A stretch of 63,864 bases of DNA from Mycobacterium sp. PO1 (GCF_017312405.1 NZ_BLTG01000008.1:1-63864), one strand, 5' to 3'; counted from the first letter of the stretch, positions 8,122 to 17,092 are shown. A program made the numbers and translations. Notes: generated from the letters alone by a model not told the origin.

Positions 8122-8975
8122 AAGCCCAACTTCAACCCGGCCCCGGCATCGACGAACAGTTGCTGACCGGTGACGAATCGGGATTCATCGGAGGCGAGGT
8201 ACACGACCGCATGGGAGATGTCCTCGGGTTCGACCCACGGCGTCGGCATCGCCTGCAACACCGGGAAGACCAGCTCGGCGTCTTCTCTGGTCGGTTGGTC
8301 GAGGTCGGGCCGGAAGACCTTGTACATCGGCACGTTGTGCAGCATGTCGGTATTGACGTTGGTGGGGTGGATCGCGTTGATGCGGATGCTGTGCGGCGCC
8401 ATCGTCAGAGCCAGCGCCTTGGTGTAGTCGCGCACCATCTTCTTGGCCATCCCGTAGCCCGCGCCGCCGGGCCCCTGTGGGCCACCACCGGTGGCGAGGT
8501 CCTTCTGGTCGATGAGGCCCGCGATCGAGCCTGTCACGATGACAGAACCGCCCGCCCCGAGATGGTCGAGACTGACGTGGATGGTGTTGACGACCCCGAC
8601 GAAGTCGACGTCGAACGCGTCGATGAAGCCCCGGAACGGGATGTGGTTGCCTTGCGGACAGATCCCGGCGTTGGCCACGACGACGTGCAGTCCACCCAAT
8701 TGCTCGACCGCATCGTCGAGCGCGGTCTTCAGGCCGGCGCGGTCGCGCACGTCGACGGCGGCGCTGACCACCCGCTGGCCGGATTTCTCGATCAGCTTCG
8801 CGGTCTCGTCGAGATCGTCGGGAGTCGCGAGGGGATACTCGTTGGATTCGATGTCGGCGCAGATGTCGAGGGCGATGATGTCGGCACCTTCGTCGGCGAG
8901 GTGCACCGCATGGCTGCGGCCCTGCCCGCGGGCGGCTCCGGTGACGAGGGCGACCTTGCCCTTGAGACGGTTCAT
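8118..8975 (-). CDS. Mycofactocin-coupled SDR family oxidoreductase
   Basis: This 285-aa short-chain dehydrogenase has VALVTGAARGQGRSHAVHLA, the glycine motif and following residues typical of the mycofactocin-dependent (carveol-dehydrogenase-like) SDR subfamily. The active-site Ser (VTGSIAG) and Tyr/Lys (GYGMAKKM) are present. Such enzymes hold NAD tightly and pass electrons to mycofactocin, oxidising secondary or terpenoid alcohols. I chose ATG 8975 because GGAGC lies just upstream and the glycine motif then falls at residue 9. Upstream lies operator 9024-9050, shared with the divergent SDR. Confidence 0.85.
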   Translation of the reverse strand: MNRLKGKVALVTGAARGQGRSHAVHLADEGADIIALDICADIESNEYPLATPDDLDETAKLIEKSGQRVVSAAVDVRDRAGLKTALDDAVEQLGGLHVVVANAGICPQGNHIPFRGFIDAFDVDFVGVVNTIHVSLDHLGAGGSVIVTGSIAGLIDQKDLATGGGPQGPGGAGYGMAKKMVRDYTKALALTMAPHSIRINAIHPTNVNTDMLHNVPMYKVFRPDLDQPTREDAELVFPVLQAMPTPWVEPEDISHAVVYLASDESRFVTGQQLFVDAGAGLKLGF

Positions 8976-9023
8976 GCATGCTCCGTTTCGATACTGCAGC
9001 GCCATTCTTGACCGAATGAATAG

Positions 9024-9050
9024 TAGAACAGATATTGTACTGTTGTCACA
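9024..9050. promoter_or_regulatory. Operator site 1 of the island regulon
   Basis: The left arm is TAGAACA and, after 13 bp, the right arm is TGTCACA. The spacer also holds TGTACTG 5 bp after the left arm, forming a 7-5-7 palindrome. The site lies in the 178-bp gap between the divergent SDR genes 8118-8975 and 9154-9960 and probably controls both. Confidence 0.7.
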
Positions 9051-9153
9051 CGCCATAGGCTGGAGCTCAGCTCCGCCGCGGCCGTCAGTTTATTGCTGGA
9101 AGACGGTGGCATCGCGGATGAGTGTCACGGTGTCCAATCCCTAAGGAGGACCG

Positions 9154-9960
9154 ATGGTGCTGAGTCGGCAGTCGGTGGCGCTGGACGGGCGGGTGGCGGT
9201 GGTGACCGGCGGCGGCGCGGGCATCGGGCGGGCGATCGCGGAGGCTCTCTCGGAATTCGGCGCACGGGTGGCCATCTGGGAGCGGGACCCGGACACGGCG
9301 GCCAACGCCGCGGATGCCGTCGGCGGCTTCGCCTCCGTCACAGACGTCCGCGACGAAGCCCAGGTCGACGCCGCGCTGGAGGCGACAGTCCGAGCGCTGG
9401 GTACGCCGTCGATACTGGTCAACAACGCGGGCGGCGTGTTCTGGTCGGGGCTGTTGGAGACCTCGGTCAACGGTTGGGACGCCCTCCTCAGAGTCAACCT
9501 GAGCCAGGTACTGCTGTGCACCCAGCGCGTCGCCAGGCAGATGATCGCCGAGGGCCAGGCAGGCAACATCGTCAACATCACCACCATCGAAGGTGTGCGG
9601 GCGGCCCCCGGGTTCGCCGCCTATGCCGCCGCCAAGGCCGGTGTCCAGAACTTCACGAAGACGGCGGCACTCGAGTTGGCGCCGTACGGCATTCGGGTCA
9701 ATGGCCTGGCCCCGGATTTCACGCTGACCGACAGCCTCCGCAGAATGGCCCCGGCCGGGGTCGAGAACGCGAAACTGATGGTTCCGCTGGGGCGAGCGGG
9801 CCATGTCGACGAGATGGCCGGTGCGGCCGTGTTTCTCGCGAGCGAGATGAGTGCCTACGTCACCGGACAGACACTGCACGTCGACGGGGGGACGAGCGCG
9901 GCAGGCGGTTGGTATCACCACCCCGAGGACGGGCACTACGTGCTGGGCTACTCACCGTGA
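9154..9960 (+). CDS. SDR family oxidoreductase
   Basis: This 268-aa classical short-chain dehydrogenase/reductase has the NAD(P)-binding motif VVTGGGAGIGRAIAEAL, the NNAGG motif and the active-site pair in YAAAKAG. The serine position reads NITTIEG, so Thr takes the place of the usual Ser. A strong AAGGAGG lies 6 bp upstream of the ATG. The C-terminus has an extra Trp/His/Tyr-rich tail (GGWYHHPEDGHYVLGY), which may line the substrate pocket. It stands alone under operator 9024-9050 and probably oxidises a hydroxyl group of the pathway substrate. Confidence 0.85.
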   Translation: MVLSRQSVALDGRVAVVTGGGAGIGRAIAEALSEFGARVAIWERDPDTAANAADAVGGFASVTDVRDEAQVDAALEATVRALGTPSILVNNAGGVFWSGLLETSVNGWDALLRVNLSQVLLCTQRVARQMIAEGQAGNIVNITTIEGVRAAPGFAAYAAAKAGVQNFTKTAALELAPYGIRVNGLAPDFTLTDSLRRMAPAGVENAKLMVPLGRAGHVDEMAGAAVFLASEMSAYVTGQTLHVDGGTSAAGGWYHHPEDGHYVLGYSP

Positions 9961-10047
9961 CCTCGCGAGCGGCGACCCGCGCCATGGCGAGCGGCGACCC
10001 GCGACATTGCGGACGACATAGCGACAGCGGGCCCTGGGTGCCAGTAG

Positions 10048-11346
10048 CTACATCACCGTACTGCTGTCGTGTCCCATCGCCGCGGGGTCACGCTGGAATT
10101 GGCGCACCATCGCCTGCACGGTGTAGGAGGCAGCGAGATGGCCATCTCGGGTGTACACCCGTCCCTCACCCTGCACCAGGCCGCGCCCGGACCAGAACGC
10201 ACGGTTGGCGTACAGCAGCCAGTCGGTGACGTCCACATCGTCGTGAAAGGCGATGGTGGCCTTCATGATCCCGGTAGACAGCGTCCGGTGTGCCATCGCT
10301 TCGCCGAAGCCGGGGTGTGGCAGCATTCCGGCCGCGATCGTCCAGTGGGTGGTCGATTGCGCCAGCAGAGCCTGGTGCAGGTAACGGGGGCCAGGATCGT
10401 CCCGAAAGCGGGCCCAGGCGTTGATCATCGGCGGTCCCACGCGAGCCGGATCCGGATCGTAGGCACCGTCGACGATGCGGAGCTCGCGTCCCGTCATGCT
10501 GAAACCGGCGAACGGGCTCGCCGCGTCGGGACCGGGAACCTCGGGCATGGGCTCGACGTCACGGATGACGTCGGACGCCCCCGAGTCGGCCAGGAGCAGG
10601 CCGATGCACCGCAGACTGTCGTGCTGGCTGATGCGCACCTCGGTCGTGGAGAAGGTCCGTCCGCGCCGCACGACGTCGACGGCCACGTCGACGGGCGCGG
10701 TGAACGACGCCGCCTTGGTGAAGATCATCGACGCCGACGTGACCCGTTGATCGGAAAGCTCCTTGGAGGTGGCCACGATGGCCTGTGCGGCGAACTGGCC
10801 GCCTTCGACCACGTCGCGTTGCGTCGGACCGTGTGCTGGACCGACGAACCGGGAGGGGCCGGATGCTTCGACGTCGATGAGTCGTCGCAACTCGGCGGCG
10901 TCACCCCAGAGCGGAAACTGCGCCGGGACCGCGGACCCGTCAGGCCAGTGCTCCACGACGACCACACGCACGTCGGTGTCGTAGAAGCAGACATGGCCTC
11001 GGAGGTCGCCGACCTCGGTGAGCGGATCCCGGTACGTCCACATCACGTCTCGACCCGCGGCGTCGGTATCGCGGAGGCTCCAATAGGTGGCCACACCCTT
11101 GAACGGGCACACCGTGGTGTGATCGGAGTCGACGAAATGCTCCCAGCGAACGCCTGATTCGGGAAAATAGAGTCTGTCGACGTGATCGGTCTCGGTCACG
11201 ACGAGGCAGTGGTCACTCTCGGCGACCAGCACATCACCGACCCATGCCTGCCCGGTCATCGCACACGCACGGATGTCGATGCGGTAGTCGGGGAATGCGG
11301 GCCACGCCGACTCAACCTGTGTCATGTGTTCTCGGTTCCCGTCCAT
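10048..11346 (-). CDS. DUF427 domain fused to TesB-like double-hotdog thioesterase
   Basis: This 432-aa two-domain protein has an N-terminal DUF427 fold (about residues 20-140), recognisable by TVCPFKGVATYWSL. The C-terminal half (about 170-430) is an acyl-CoA thioesterase II-like double hotdog with GGQFAAQAIVAT and HTLSTG-type segments. The likely activity is hydrolysis of a pathway acyl-CoA, and the DUF427 part may bind or position the acyl group. It is the last gene of the six-gene minus-strand operon that starts at 16373. The start is ATG 11346; ATG 11325 is an alternative. Confidence 0.75.
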   Translation of the reverse strand: MDGNREHMTQVESAWPAFPDYRIDIRACAMTGQAWVGDVLVAESDHCLVVTETDHVDRLYFPESGVRWEHFVDSDHTTVCPFKGVATYWSLRDTDAAGRDVMWTYRDPLTEVGDLRGHVCFYDTDVRVVVVEHWPDGSAVPAQFPLWGDAAELRRLIDVEASGPSRFVGPAHGPTQRDVVEGGQFAAQAIVATSKELSDQRVTSASMIFTKAASFTAPVDVAVDVVRRGRTFSTTEVRISQHDSLRCIGLLLADSGASDVIRDVEPMPEVPGPDAASPFAGFSMTGRELRIVDGAYDPDPARVGPPMINAWARFRDDPGPRYLHQALLAQSTTHWTIAAGMLPHPGFGEAMAHRTLSTGIMKATIAFHDDVDVTDWLLYANRAFWSGRGLVQGEGRVYTRDGHLAASYTVQAMVRQFQRDPAAMGHDSSTVM

Positions 11347-11352
11347 GTGAAT

Positions 11353-12342
11353 TCAGCCGAGTCGCCCGATGCGACGGAGCCACGAGACCAGTGTGCGCAG
11401 GGCGTCAGCGCGCCGCGTCGGCGTGTAACCGATCGCGCGTTCGGTCTTCGAGACGACCGGACGGGCGGGGTGGGGTTCGGTGACGATCTTGCGTGCCACC
11501 GCGACCAGCGTGGGTCCGTAGCGCGTGGTGAGGGCGGCCTGATCGCCGAGTGGGTCGACGTCGAGCACCCGGTGCCCGAACCCCGCGATGGCGATCGCTT
11601 CGTTGCACAGCGACGCCATGCTGGTGCGGTCGTCGGGATGCCCGAGAAACCAGTAGCGCGAACCGGCGCTGCCACGATCGAGGGCCGCCAGGGCTCCTCG
11701 TGCCACGTCGTCACCGGTGACCCAGCTGACCGGGTAGCCCAGCGACTCGGTCAACCGTCCGCGCAGGCCGGCGAGGATCACGCGGTTGAACGTCGTGCGT
11801 GCCAGCGCCCGTTCCGGAACCGGGCTCTCGCCGTAGATCGCGCCGGGGTGGCACGTCAGGGCGTCCAGGCCGGCGGCTGCGCGACGGTGGACCTCCTGAT
11901 ACGCAGCCAACTTGGTCAGGGTGTACGGATCGTCGGGAGGGGAGTCCAGCAGGGGAGCGTCTTCGAGATCAGGACAGGCCGCCATGTCGAGGAACGACCC
12001 GGTGCTGAATGCGACCACGCGGCGCAGGCCGACGGTTTCGGCGGCGTCGAGCACGTTTCGGGTGCCCTCGACATTGACGGCCTGAAAGGCGGCGCAGTCC
12101 TGGCTTTCGCCGCCGAGGAGTGCGGCAGTGTGGATCACCGCGTCCGCCCCCCGCGAGGCCGCGAGCACCGACGCCGCGTCGGTGACGTCACCGGCGACGA
12201 GTTCCGCCCCGACGGCGGCCAAGGCCTGCGCGGTCGAGGGGTTGCGCACCAGCGCGCGGGGCCGGTCGCCGCGCTCGGCAAGCTGTCGGCACACGTTGGA
12301 ACCGGTCAAACCAGTTGCCCCGGTGACGAGTACGACGGCCAC
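11353..12342 (-). CDS. NAD-dependent epimerase/dehydratase (extended SDR)
   Basis: This 329-aa extended SDR has VVLVTGATGLTGSNVCRQLA at the N-terminus (the GxxGxxG NAD site) and an active-site Tyr/Lys in YTLTKLAAY. Middle regions such as NVEGTRNVLDAA are typical of 3-beta-hydroxysteroid-dehydrogenase/epimerase-like proteins. It probably acts on a hydroxy or keto intermediate rather than a nucleotide sugar, given its place in the operon behind an acyl-CoA ligase. Gaps to its neighbours are 6 and 8 bp. Confidence 0.8.
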   Translation of the reverse strand: MAVVLVTGATGLTGSNVCRQLAERGDRPRALVRNPSTAQALAAVGAELVAGDVTDAASVLAASRGADAVIHTAALLGGESQDCAAFQAVNVEGTRNVLDAAETVGLRRVVAFSTGSFLDMAACPDLEDAPLLDSPPDDPYTLTKLAAYQEVHRRAAAGLDALTCHPGAIYGESPVPERALARTTFNRVILAGLRGRLTESLGYPVSWVTGDDVARGALAALDRGSAGSRYWFLGHPDDRTSMASLCNEAIAIAGFGHRVLDVDPLGDQAALTTRYGPTLVAVARKIVTEPHPARPVVSKTERAIGYTPTRRADALRTLVSWLRRIGRLG

Positions 12343-12350
12343 GGTGAATC

Positions 12351-12653
12351 CTAATCGCTGGCCGGGAGGGGTTTTGCCTCCTTGACCTGTAGCGGCGTCG
12401 AACCGATGGACAGCGTGCCCTTACCCGCCTTGGTGACGAGTATCTCGGAGCCGTCGGCGTCTACGTAGCGCTTGCCCATCAACGTGCCGCCCGCATAGTC
12501 CTCGTCCAGGCGGAGGCCGGCGTCAGGGGTGGCGTCCAGGGCGATCATCGGCGCGCCGCCGGCGCGCAGATCGTCCAGCGCATCGGAGGTGCGTACGACG
12601 ATCACCTGGGTGTCGCAGACTTGGCTCTGCAAGCGGGTGCCGTTCTTGATCAT
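12351..12653 (-). CDS. Small conserved-looking protein of unknown function, coupled to FadD
   Basis: This 100-aa soluble protein starts MIKNGTRLQSQVCDTQVIVV. It is mostly beta-strand-like, with one Cys, and ends in a charged tail. Its ATG overlaps the FadD stop codon (ATGA), so the two are co-translated. I do not recognise a named domain. Similar small proteins sit beside acyl-CoA ligases in mycobacterial lipid clusters, which hints at an accessory role for the ligase. That link is inferred only from position. Confidence 0.7.
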   Translation of the reverse strand: MIKNGTRLQSQVCDTQVIVVRTSDALDDLRAGGAPMIALDATPDAGLRLDEDYAGGTLMGKRYVDADGSEILVTKAGKGTLSIGSTPLQVKEAKPLPASD

Positions 12654-14155
12654 GCCGACTCCTTGACGCTGAGTTGCTCGACGAGTTCGCGGCGCAGCAC
12701 CTTGCCGGTCGCGTTGCTGGGTAGCTCGGTGCGGAACACGACCTTGTCGGGGGTGCGCGAGCCGCGCAGTTGCGCACGCACGAACGCGCGCAGATCCTCG
12801 ACGCCGGGTGAGGGACCCGGTGCGGGAACCACGACCGCGACGACGATCTGGCCCCACTGCGCGTCCTCGACGCCCACGACGGCGCAGTCGCGCACCTGGG
12901 GGTGCTCGACCAGGACGTCCTCGATCTCGGCGGGAGCGATGTTCTCCCCGCCCCGGATGATGGTGTCGTCCGAACGGCCGCCGATGAACAGGTATCCGTC
13001 TGCGTCGAGATAGGCGATGTCTTTGGTGGGGAACCAGCCGTCGGCGTCGAGTACGGAGCCGATGCCCGTGTAACGCCCCGAGACCTGCTCGCCGCGCACG
13101 TAGAGTTCCCCGGGTTCGTCGGGCCCCAGGACGGTGCCGTTGTCGGCGCGGATCTGCACCTCGACAGACGGCACCGGCCGGCCGACCGAGCCGAGCCGCC
13201 GCGCGACCATCGGGTCGTCGGAGCCGAACGCGTCGCGATGATCCTCAGGCCCCAGCACCGCGATGGTCGACGACGTCTCGGTCAGGCCGTAGGCGTTGAC
13301 GAAACCCGCCTGCGGCAGCGACTCGAGAGCCTTGCGGACAAGGGGGAGAGCGACTTTGGACCCTCCGTAGGCCAGCGTGCGAAGTGTCGGCAGCGTGGTC
13401 GAGCTGTTCTGCAGCGCATCGACGATACGGTCGAGCATGGTGGGGACGACGGTCGCCGACGTGACGCGCTCGGTGTCGACCAGGCGGACCCACTCCGCAG
13501 CGTCGAAGGCCGTGAGGTAAACGATCTTGCGGCCGGCATAGAGATTGGACAGCGCGGCCGACACCCCGGCGATGTGGTAGGGCGGCACACAGATCAGCGC
13601 TGCGTCACCTGGCTGGGCGGAGTCGAACTCGACCGTGCCCATGATGTAGCTGGTCAGGTTGTTGTGCGTCAACTCAACCGCTTTGGGCGCCGAGGTGGTG
13701 CCCGAGGTGAACAGCACCACCGCAACCGCATCGGGATCGGCGGACACCGAAGCCGACTCGGTGGTGCGCGCCGCGGCGAGGAAGTCTGCTGCGGACATGA
13801 CGTGCTTGCCGACGTCACCGACGGCGTCGAGGTACTCGTCGTCGGCGATCACGAGCGGTTCCGGCAGGCGTCTGATCAGGGTGCGCAGGCCGTCGGCCGA
13901 CAGGCGGTAGTTCAGCGGCGTGACCGGAACAGCTGCCCCTGCAGAGGCGAACAGCAGCAGCGGCAGCATCGGCCCGCCGGCGCCGACGTATGCCACGTGC
14001 GACGCCCCGGCTGCGGCGATGACGCCAGAACCACCGTCGGCGAGCGTGTTCAATTCCTCGACGGACCAGCGCAGTTCGCCCGACACCACCGCGGCATCCC
14101 CGTGGATCGCCAGCGACGAGCCCTGCGCCATCTCCAACAGCAACGAGATGCTCAT
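12650..14155 (-). CDS. Acyl-CoA synthetase (FadD family)
   Basis: This 501-aa ANL-family adenylate-forming enzyme has the P-loop motif VLFTSGTTSAPKAVELTH at about residue 150 and the YGLTETSS motif. The aspartate of the hinge (IGGRSDDTIIRGGENI) and the C-terminal catalytic Lys (SNATGKVLRREL) are present. It would activate a carboxylic acid with ATP and CoA. ATG 14155 overlaps the upstream SDR stop by 4 nt. The genes before it in the operon (aldehyde dehydrogenase, SDR) make acids, so this is the natural next step. Confidence 0.9.
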   Translation of the reverse strand: MSISLLLEMAQGSSLAIHGDAAVVSGELRWSVEELNTLADGGSGVIAAAGASHVAYVGAGGPMLPLLLFASAGAAVPVTPLNYRLSADGLRTLIRRLPEPLVIADDEYLDAVGDVGKHVMSAADFLAAARTTESASVSADPDAVAVVLFTSGTTSAPKAVELTHNNLTSYIMGTVEFDSAQPGDAALICVPPYHIAGVSAALSNLYAGRKIVYLTAFDAAEWVRLVDTERVTSATVVPTMLDRIVDALQNSSTTLPTLRTLAYGGSKVALPLVRKALESLPQAGFVNAYGLTETSSTIAVLGPEDHRDAFGSDDPMVARRLGSVGRPVPSVEVQIRADNGTVLGPDEPGELYVRGEQVSGRYTGIGSVLDADGWFPTKDIAYLDADGYLFIGGRSDDTIIRGGENIAPAEIEDVLVEHPQVRDCAVVGVEDAQWGQIVVAVVVPAPGPSPGVEDLRAFVRAQLRGSRTPDKVVFRTELPSNATGKVLRRELVEQLSVKESA

Positions 14156-14907
14156 ACGGTCATCGGGGGAGCCGGGGACTTGAGAGTCACGTGGTCCAAT
14201 CCCACGTTCGGATTGTCCAGTGCGCTGGCGACGATCCCCGCCAGCACGTCGGCGACTCCCTCGGGAGTCATGTGTGTCGCGGGAACCAGACCTCGCGAAA
14301 TCCACTCGCCCGCAACGACCCCGAGAAGGTCGGGATCGAAGTCGGAGATGAAGTCCGTCGGCACGGTTGCTCCGACCTCGACGCAGCTGAACCGGTAGCC
14401 AGGGTGCTCCAGCCGCCAGGCCACCAGGCTGCGTTCCATCGCCGCCTTGCTCGCGGAGTACGCACCGAGCGCCCGGTGGGGGTGGCGCACCGAGTCGGAC
14501 GACAGCACGGCCACCACTGCCGAGGGGGCCAGAACCGGCAGGTGAGCCTGGATGACCTGGTGCACCCCGATCACGTTCGTCGCCAGCACCTTCGTCCAGT
14601 CCTCGGCGTCGACGTCGGAGAATGCTTTGAGCGGCGCATAGCCGGCGCTGATCAGCAACAGATCGACTTCGCCGAGGGTGCTCGCCGCCGTTTCCCCGAT
14701 GCGCCTGCAATCGTCGGCATTGCGGATGTCAGCGGACACCGATGTCACCTGCGCGGCGTCGGCGAGAACTTCGGCGGGTAGCTCACGTCGCGCCACGACG
14801 ACGAGCCTCGCCCTATCCTCCAGCGCCTTCAGGGCGAATGCCCGGCCGATACCCGCCGAGCCGCCCACGACGACGACGCGCTTGCCCGCCAGCGATCGCT
14901 CCGTCAC
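14152..14907 (-). CDS. SDR family oxidoreductase
   Basis: This 251-aa SDR has VVVVGGSAGIGRAFALKALE as its cofactor motif. The catalytic Ser is in VLSSDS and the Tyr/Lys pair in AYSASKAAM. The usual NNAG is replaced by ISAGY. Translation starts at GTG 14907, which overlaps the aldehyde dehydrogenase stop (GTGA). It probably interconverts a keto and hydroxy group, or an alcohol and aldehyde, on the way to the aldehyde dehydrogenase. Confidence 0.85.
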   Translation of the reverse strand: MTERSLAGKRVVVVGGSAGIGRAFALKALEDRARLVVVARRELPAEVLADAAQVTSVSADIRNADDCRRIGETAASTLGEVDLLLISAGYAPLKAFSDVDAEDWTKVLATNVIGVHQVIQAHLPVLAPSAVVAVLSSDSVRHPHRALGAYSASKAAMERSLVAWRLEHPGYRFSCVEVGATVPTDFISDFDPDLLGVVAGEWISRGLVPATHMTPEGVADVLAGIVASALDNPNVGLDHVTLKSPAPPMTV

Positions 14908-16373
14908 CGGGCGCCCTCGGCGATCGACTTGGTCTCCAGATACTCCTCGAAGCCCGCCACACCCATCTCCCGTCCGATCCCGCTCTGTTTGTATCCCCCG
15001 AAGGGCACGTCGACCCCGTAGAACACGCCGCCGTTGACATTGACGGTGCCGGTGCGCATCCGGTTGGCGACGGCCCGCGCCCGCTCGTCCGATGCGCTCA
15101 CCACGGTGCCCGACAGCCCGTACCGCGAGTTGTTGGCGATCTGCACGGCGTGGTCGTCGCCGTCGTGCGGGATGACCACGAGCACCGGGCCGAAGATCTC
15201 GTCCTGTGCCACGGTCGAATCCGGGTCGACGTCGGCCAGCACAGTGGGTTCGACGTAGTACCCGGTGGGCAGGTGTGCGGGAATGCCGCCGCCGACGGCG
15301 ATCGTGGCGCCCTCCTCGACGCCCTTTTGGATGTAGCCGAGCACGCGTTGGCGCTGCTCTTCCCGGATCAACGGTCCCATCAGGACCGAGGAATCGGTGG
15401 GGTCGCCGTAAGGCCAGGTCTTCAGGGTTTCCGCGAGTGCGGCGATCCCGTCGCGATACTTGCTGCGCGGCAGCAGCAGCCGCGTGGTGTTGGCACAGCC
15501 CTGCCCCGCATGGGTGGTGGTGGCGAACGCCGCTGAGGTCACGACCGCGTCGATGTCGGCGTCGTCGAGTGCGACGAGTGCCGACTTGCCGCCGAGCTCC
15601 AGGAAGACCTTCTTGATGGTCGCCGCCGCAGCGGTCATGATTCGCGTACCCGTGGCGGTGGAGCCAGTGAACGAGATCATGTCGACCCGCGGGTCCTCGC
15701 ACAGCTGTTGGCCGACGGCATGACCGGCCGAGGTCACCACGTTGACCACGCCCGCGGGGATGTCGGTGTGCTCGGCGATCACCTGGCCGAGCAGAGTTGC
15801 CCCGTAAGGGGTGTCCGGGGCCGGCTTGAGGACGACCGTGTTGCCCGCGGCCAGCGCCGGCACGACCTTGGCGAGGTTGATCTGAACCGGATAGTTCCAC
15901 GGGGTGATCGCGCCGACCACACCGACGGGTTCCCGGCGCACCGTCCGGTGGGTTCTCATGCCGAAGGGTTCGGCGAACCCCAGGCTGGTCTCCCAGTGGT
16001 ACGTCTCGGCCAGGTCGGCGACCCAGGGCAACCCCGCCAGCGGAGCATCGAGCTGGGGGCCGTAGGTCAGCGCGACCGGACACCCGACTTCGGCCACCGT
16101 CGACGCCCTCAGCTCGTCGGCGTGCTTGGTCAGCGCCTCGTGCAGTTGCCTGATGCAGCGCACCCGGAAGGCGAGGTCATCGGCCCAGTCGGTGTGGTCG
16201 AACGCGTGCCGCGCCGCGGCGATCGCGCCGTCCATGTCGGTCGACGTTCCGTCGGCGGCCACGCCGATGACCTTTTCCGTCGCGGGATTGACGTTGTCAT
16301 ACGTCGCGCCGTCGGAGGCCGCGACGAGTCGCCCGTCGATCAGCATCCGTTCTTCGCGCCAGATCTCTGCCAT
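14904..16373 (-). CDS. Aldehyde dehydrogenase (NAD(P)-dependent)
   Basis: This 489-aa class 1/2-type aldehyde dehydrogenase has the TPWNYPVQ substrate/cofactor motif and the general-base Glu in FLELGGKSALV. The nucleophilic Cys is in THAGQGCANTTRLLLP, and the late motif is EIFGPVLVVIP. It oxidises an aldehyde to an acid that the downstream FadD could activate. I chose ATG 16373 because AGGAG stands at the right distance. It is the first gene of a six-gene minus-strand operon and lies 55 bp downstream of operator 16428-16454. Confidence 0.92.
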   Translation of the reverse strand: MAEIWREERMLIDGRLVAASDGATYDNVNPATEKVIGVAADGTSTDMDGAIAAARHAFDHTDWADDLAFRVRCIRQLHEALTKHADELRASTVAEVGCPVALTYGPQLDAPLAGLPWVADLAETYHWETSLGFAEPFGMRTHRTVRREPVGVVGAITPWNYPVQINLAKVVPALAAGNTVVLKPAPDTPYGATLLGQVIAEHTDIPAGVVNVVTSAGHAVGQQLCEDPRVDMISFTGSTATGTRIMTAAAATIKKVFLELGGKSALVALDDADIDAVVTSAAFATTTHAGQGCANTTRLLLPRSKYRDGIAALAETLKTWPYGDPTDSSVLMGPLIREEQRQRVLGYIQKGVEEGATIAVGGGIPAHLPTGYYVEPTVLADVDPDSTVAQDEIFGPVLVVIPHDGDDHAVQIANNSRYGLSGTVVSASDERARAVANRMRTGTVNVNGGVFYGVDVPFGGYKQSGIGREMGVAGFEEYLETKSIAEGAR

Positions 16374-16427
16374 CACCGCTCCTGAGTGCTGCACCCTGCC
16401 CACGCGGAGGTCGCGCGGTCAGCTTCA

Positions 16428-16454
16428 TAGAACAGTAGTACAGGAGTTGTACAG
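16428..16454. promoter_or_regulatory. Operator site 2
   Basis: The arms are TAGAACA and TGTACAG, 13 bp apart. A second left arm, TAGTACA, follows the first after 1 bp and pairs with TGTACAG at a 5-bp gap, so two overlapping palindromes are visible. TTGAACA follows directly. The site sits between the TetR gene stop (16481) and the aldehyde dehydrogenase operon, which it should control. Confidence 0.75.
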
Positions 16455-16480
16455 TTGAACAGAGGTGTGAAACGCTTCGT

Positions 16481-17092
16481 TCACCGCAGCCCGTTGACGG
16501 CGAACTTCTCCACGTACTTGCGCACCGTCTCGGGCTTGGACATGTCGAACGTCTGCGCCTCATTGACTGTCGAGAACGAATAGATGATGCGTGCCAGCCA
16601 CTCGCTGGCGGCTGTGACGTCGACTCCGGAACCCACCTCGCCGCGCTTCTGCGCGTCGCGCACGTAGGGAACCAGGAACTCGGTCGATCGGCGAATCGCG
16701 GAATCGCCGTCGGAAATCATGTGACGCATGAGTTCGGCGTCGTCGGCCATCAGTCGGTTCCGAGTGCGGTGATCCAACAGGATTCGAGCGTGCGTCTCGG
16801 CCATTGCGCCGAGCTTCTCGGCCAGTGTCGCCTCGTCGGCCATCGCCACGGCGACCAACTTGTAGAACTTCTGGGCACCGAACTCGATCGCGGCGTCGAT
16901 GAGGACGTTACGGTCCTCGAAGTAGCGGTAGACCGTCCCGCGCGAGACGTTGGCCATCCGAGCCACGTCCTGAACGCTGGTGCGTTGAATGCCCAATTGT
17001 GAGAAGCACTGGTTGGCGGCCTCGAGGATCTGGTCACGTCGGTCGAACTCGTCCTGCTCGTCGACCGCGGTGGCCGCTCGCTGGGTTGCCAT
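16481..17092 (-). CDS. TetR/AcrR-family regulator, candidate master repressor of the island
   Basis: This 203-aa one-domain TetR-type repressor has its DNA-binding helix-turn-helix at about residues 32-65 (TSVQDVARMANVSRGTVYRY, then FEDRN). The C-terminal ligand-binding domain is of normal length. ATG 17092 is preceded by AAGGAG. The gene is flanked by operator 17243-17269 upstream, with perfect 7-bp inverted arms, and operator 16428-16454 downstream. This is the pattern of an autoregulated local repressor. The ligand would be a pathway intermediate, perhaps an acyl-CoA. That it binds these sites is an inference. Confidence 0.88.
   Translation of the reverse strand: MATQRAATAVDEQDEFDRRDQILEAANQCFSQLGIQRTSVQDVARMANVSRGTVYRYFEDRNVLIDAAIEFGAQKFYKLVAVAMADEATLAEKLGAMAETHARILLDHRTRNRLMADDAELMRHMISDGDSAIRRSTEFLVPYVRDAQKRGEVGSGVDVTAASEWLARIIYSFSTVNEAQTFDMSKPETVRKYVEKFAVNGLR

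Noticed and set aside
16455..16461. A sixteenth operator starting at the extra TTGAACA next to site 2
   Set aside because: No matching right arm stands 5 or 13 bp further on. It is counted as an additional half-site only.
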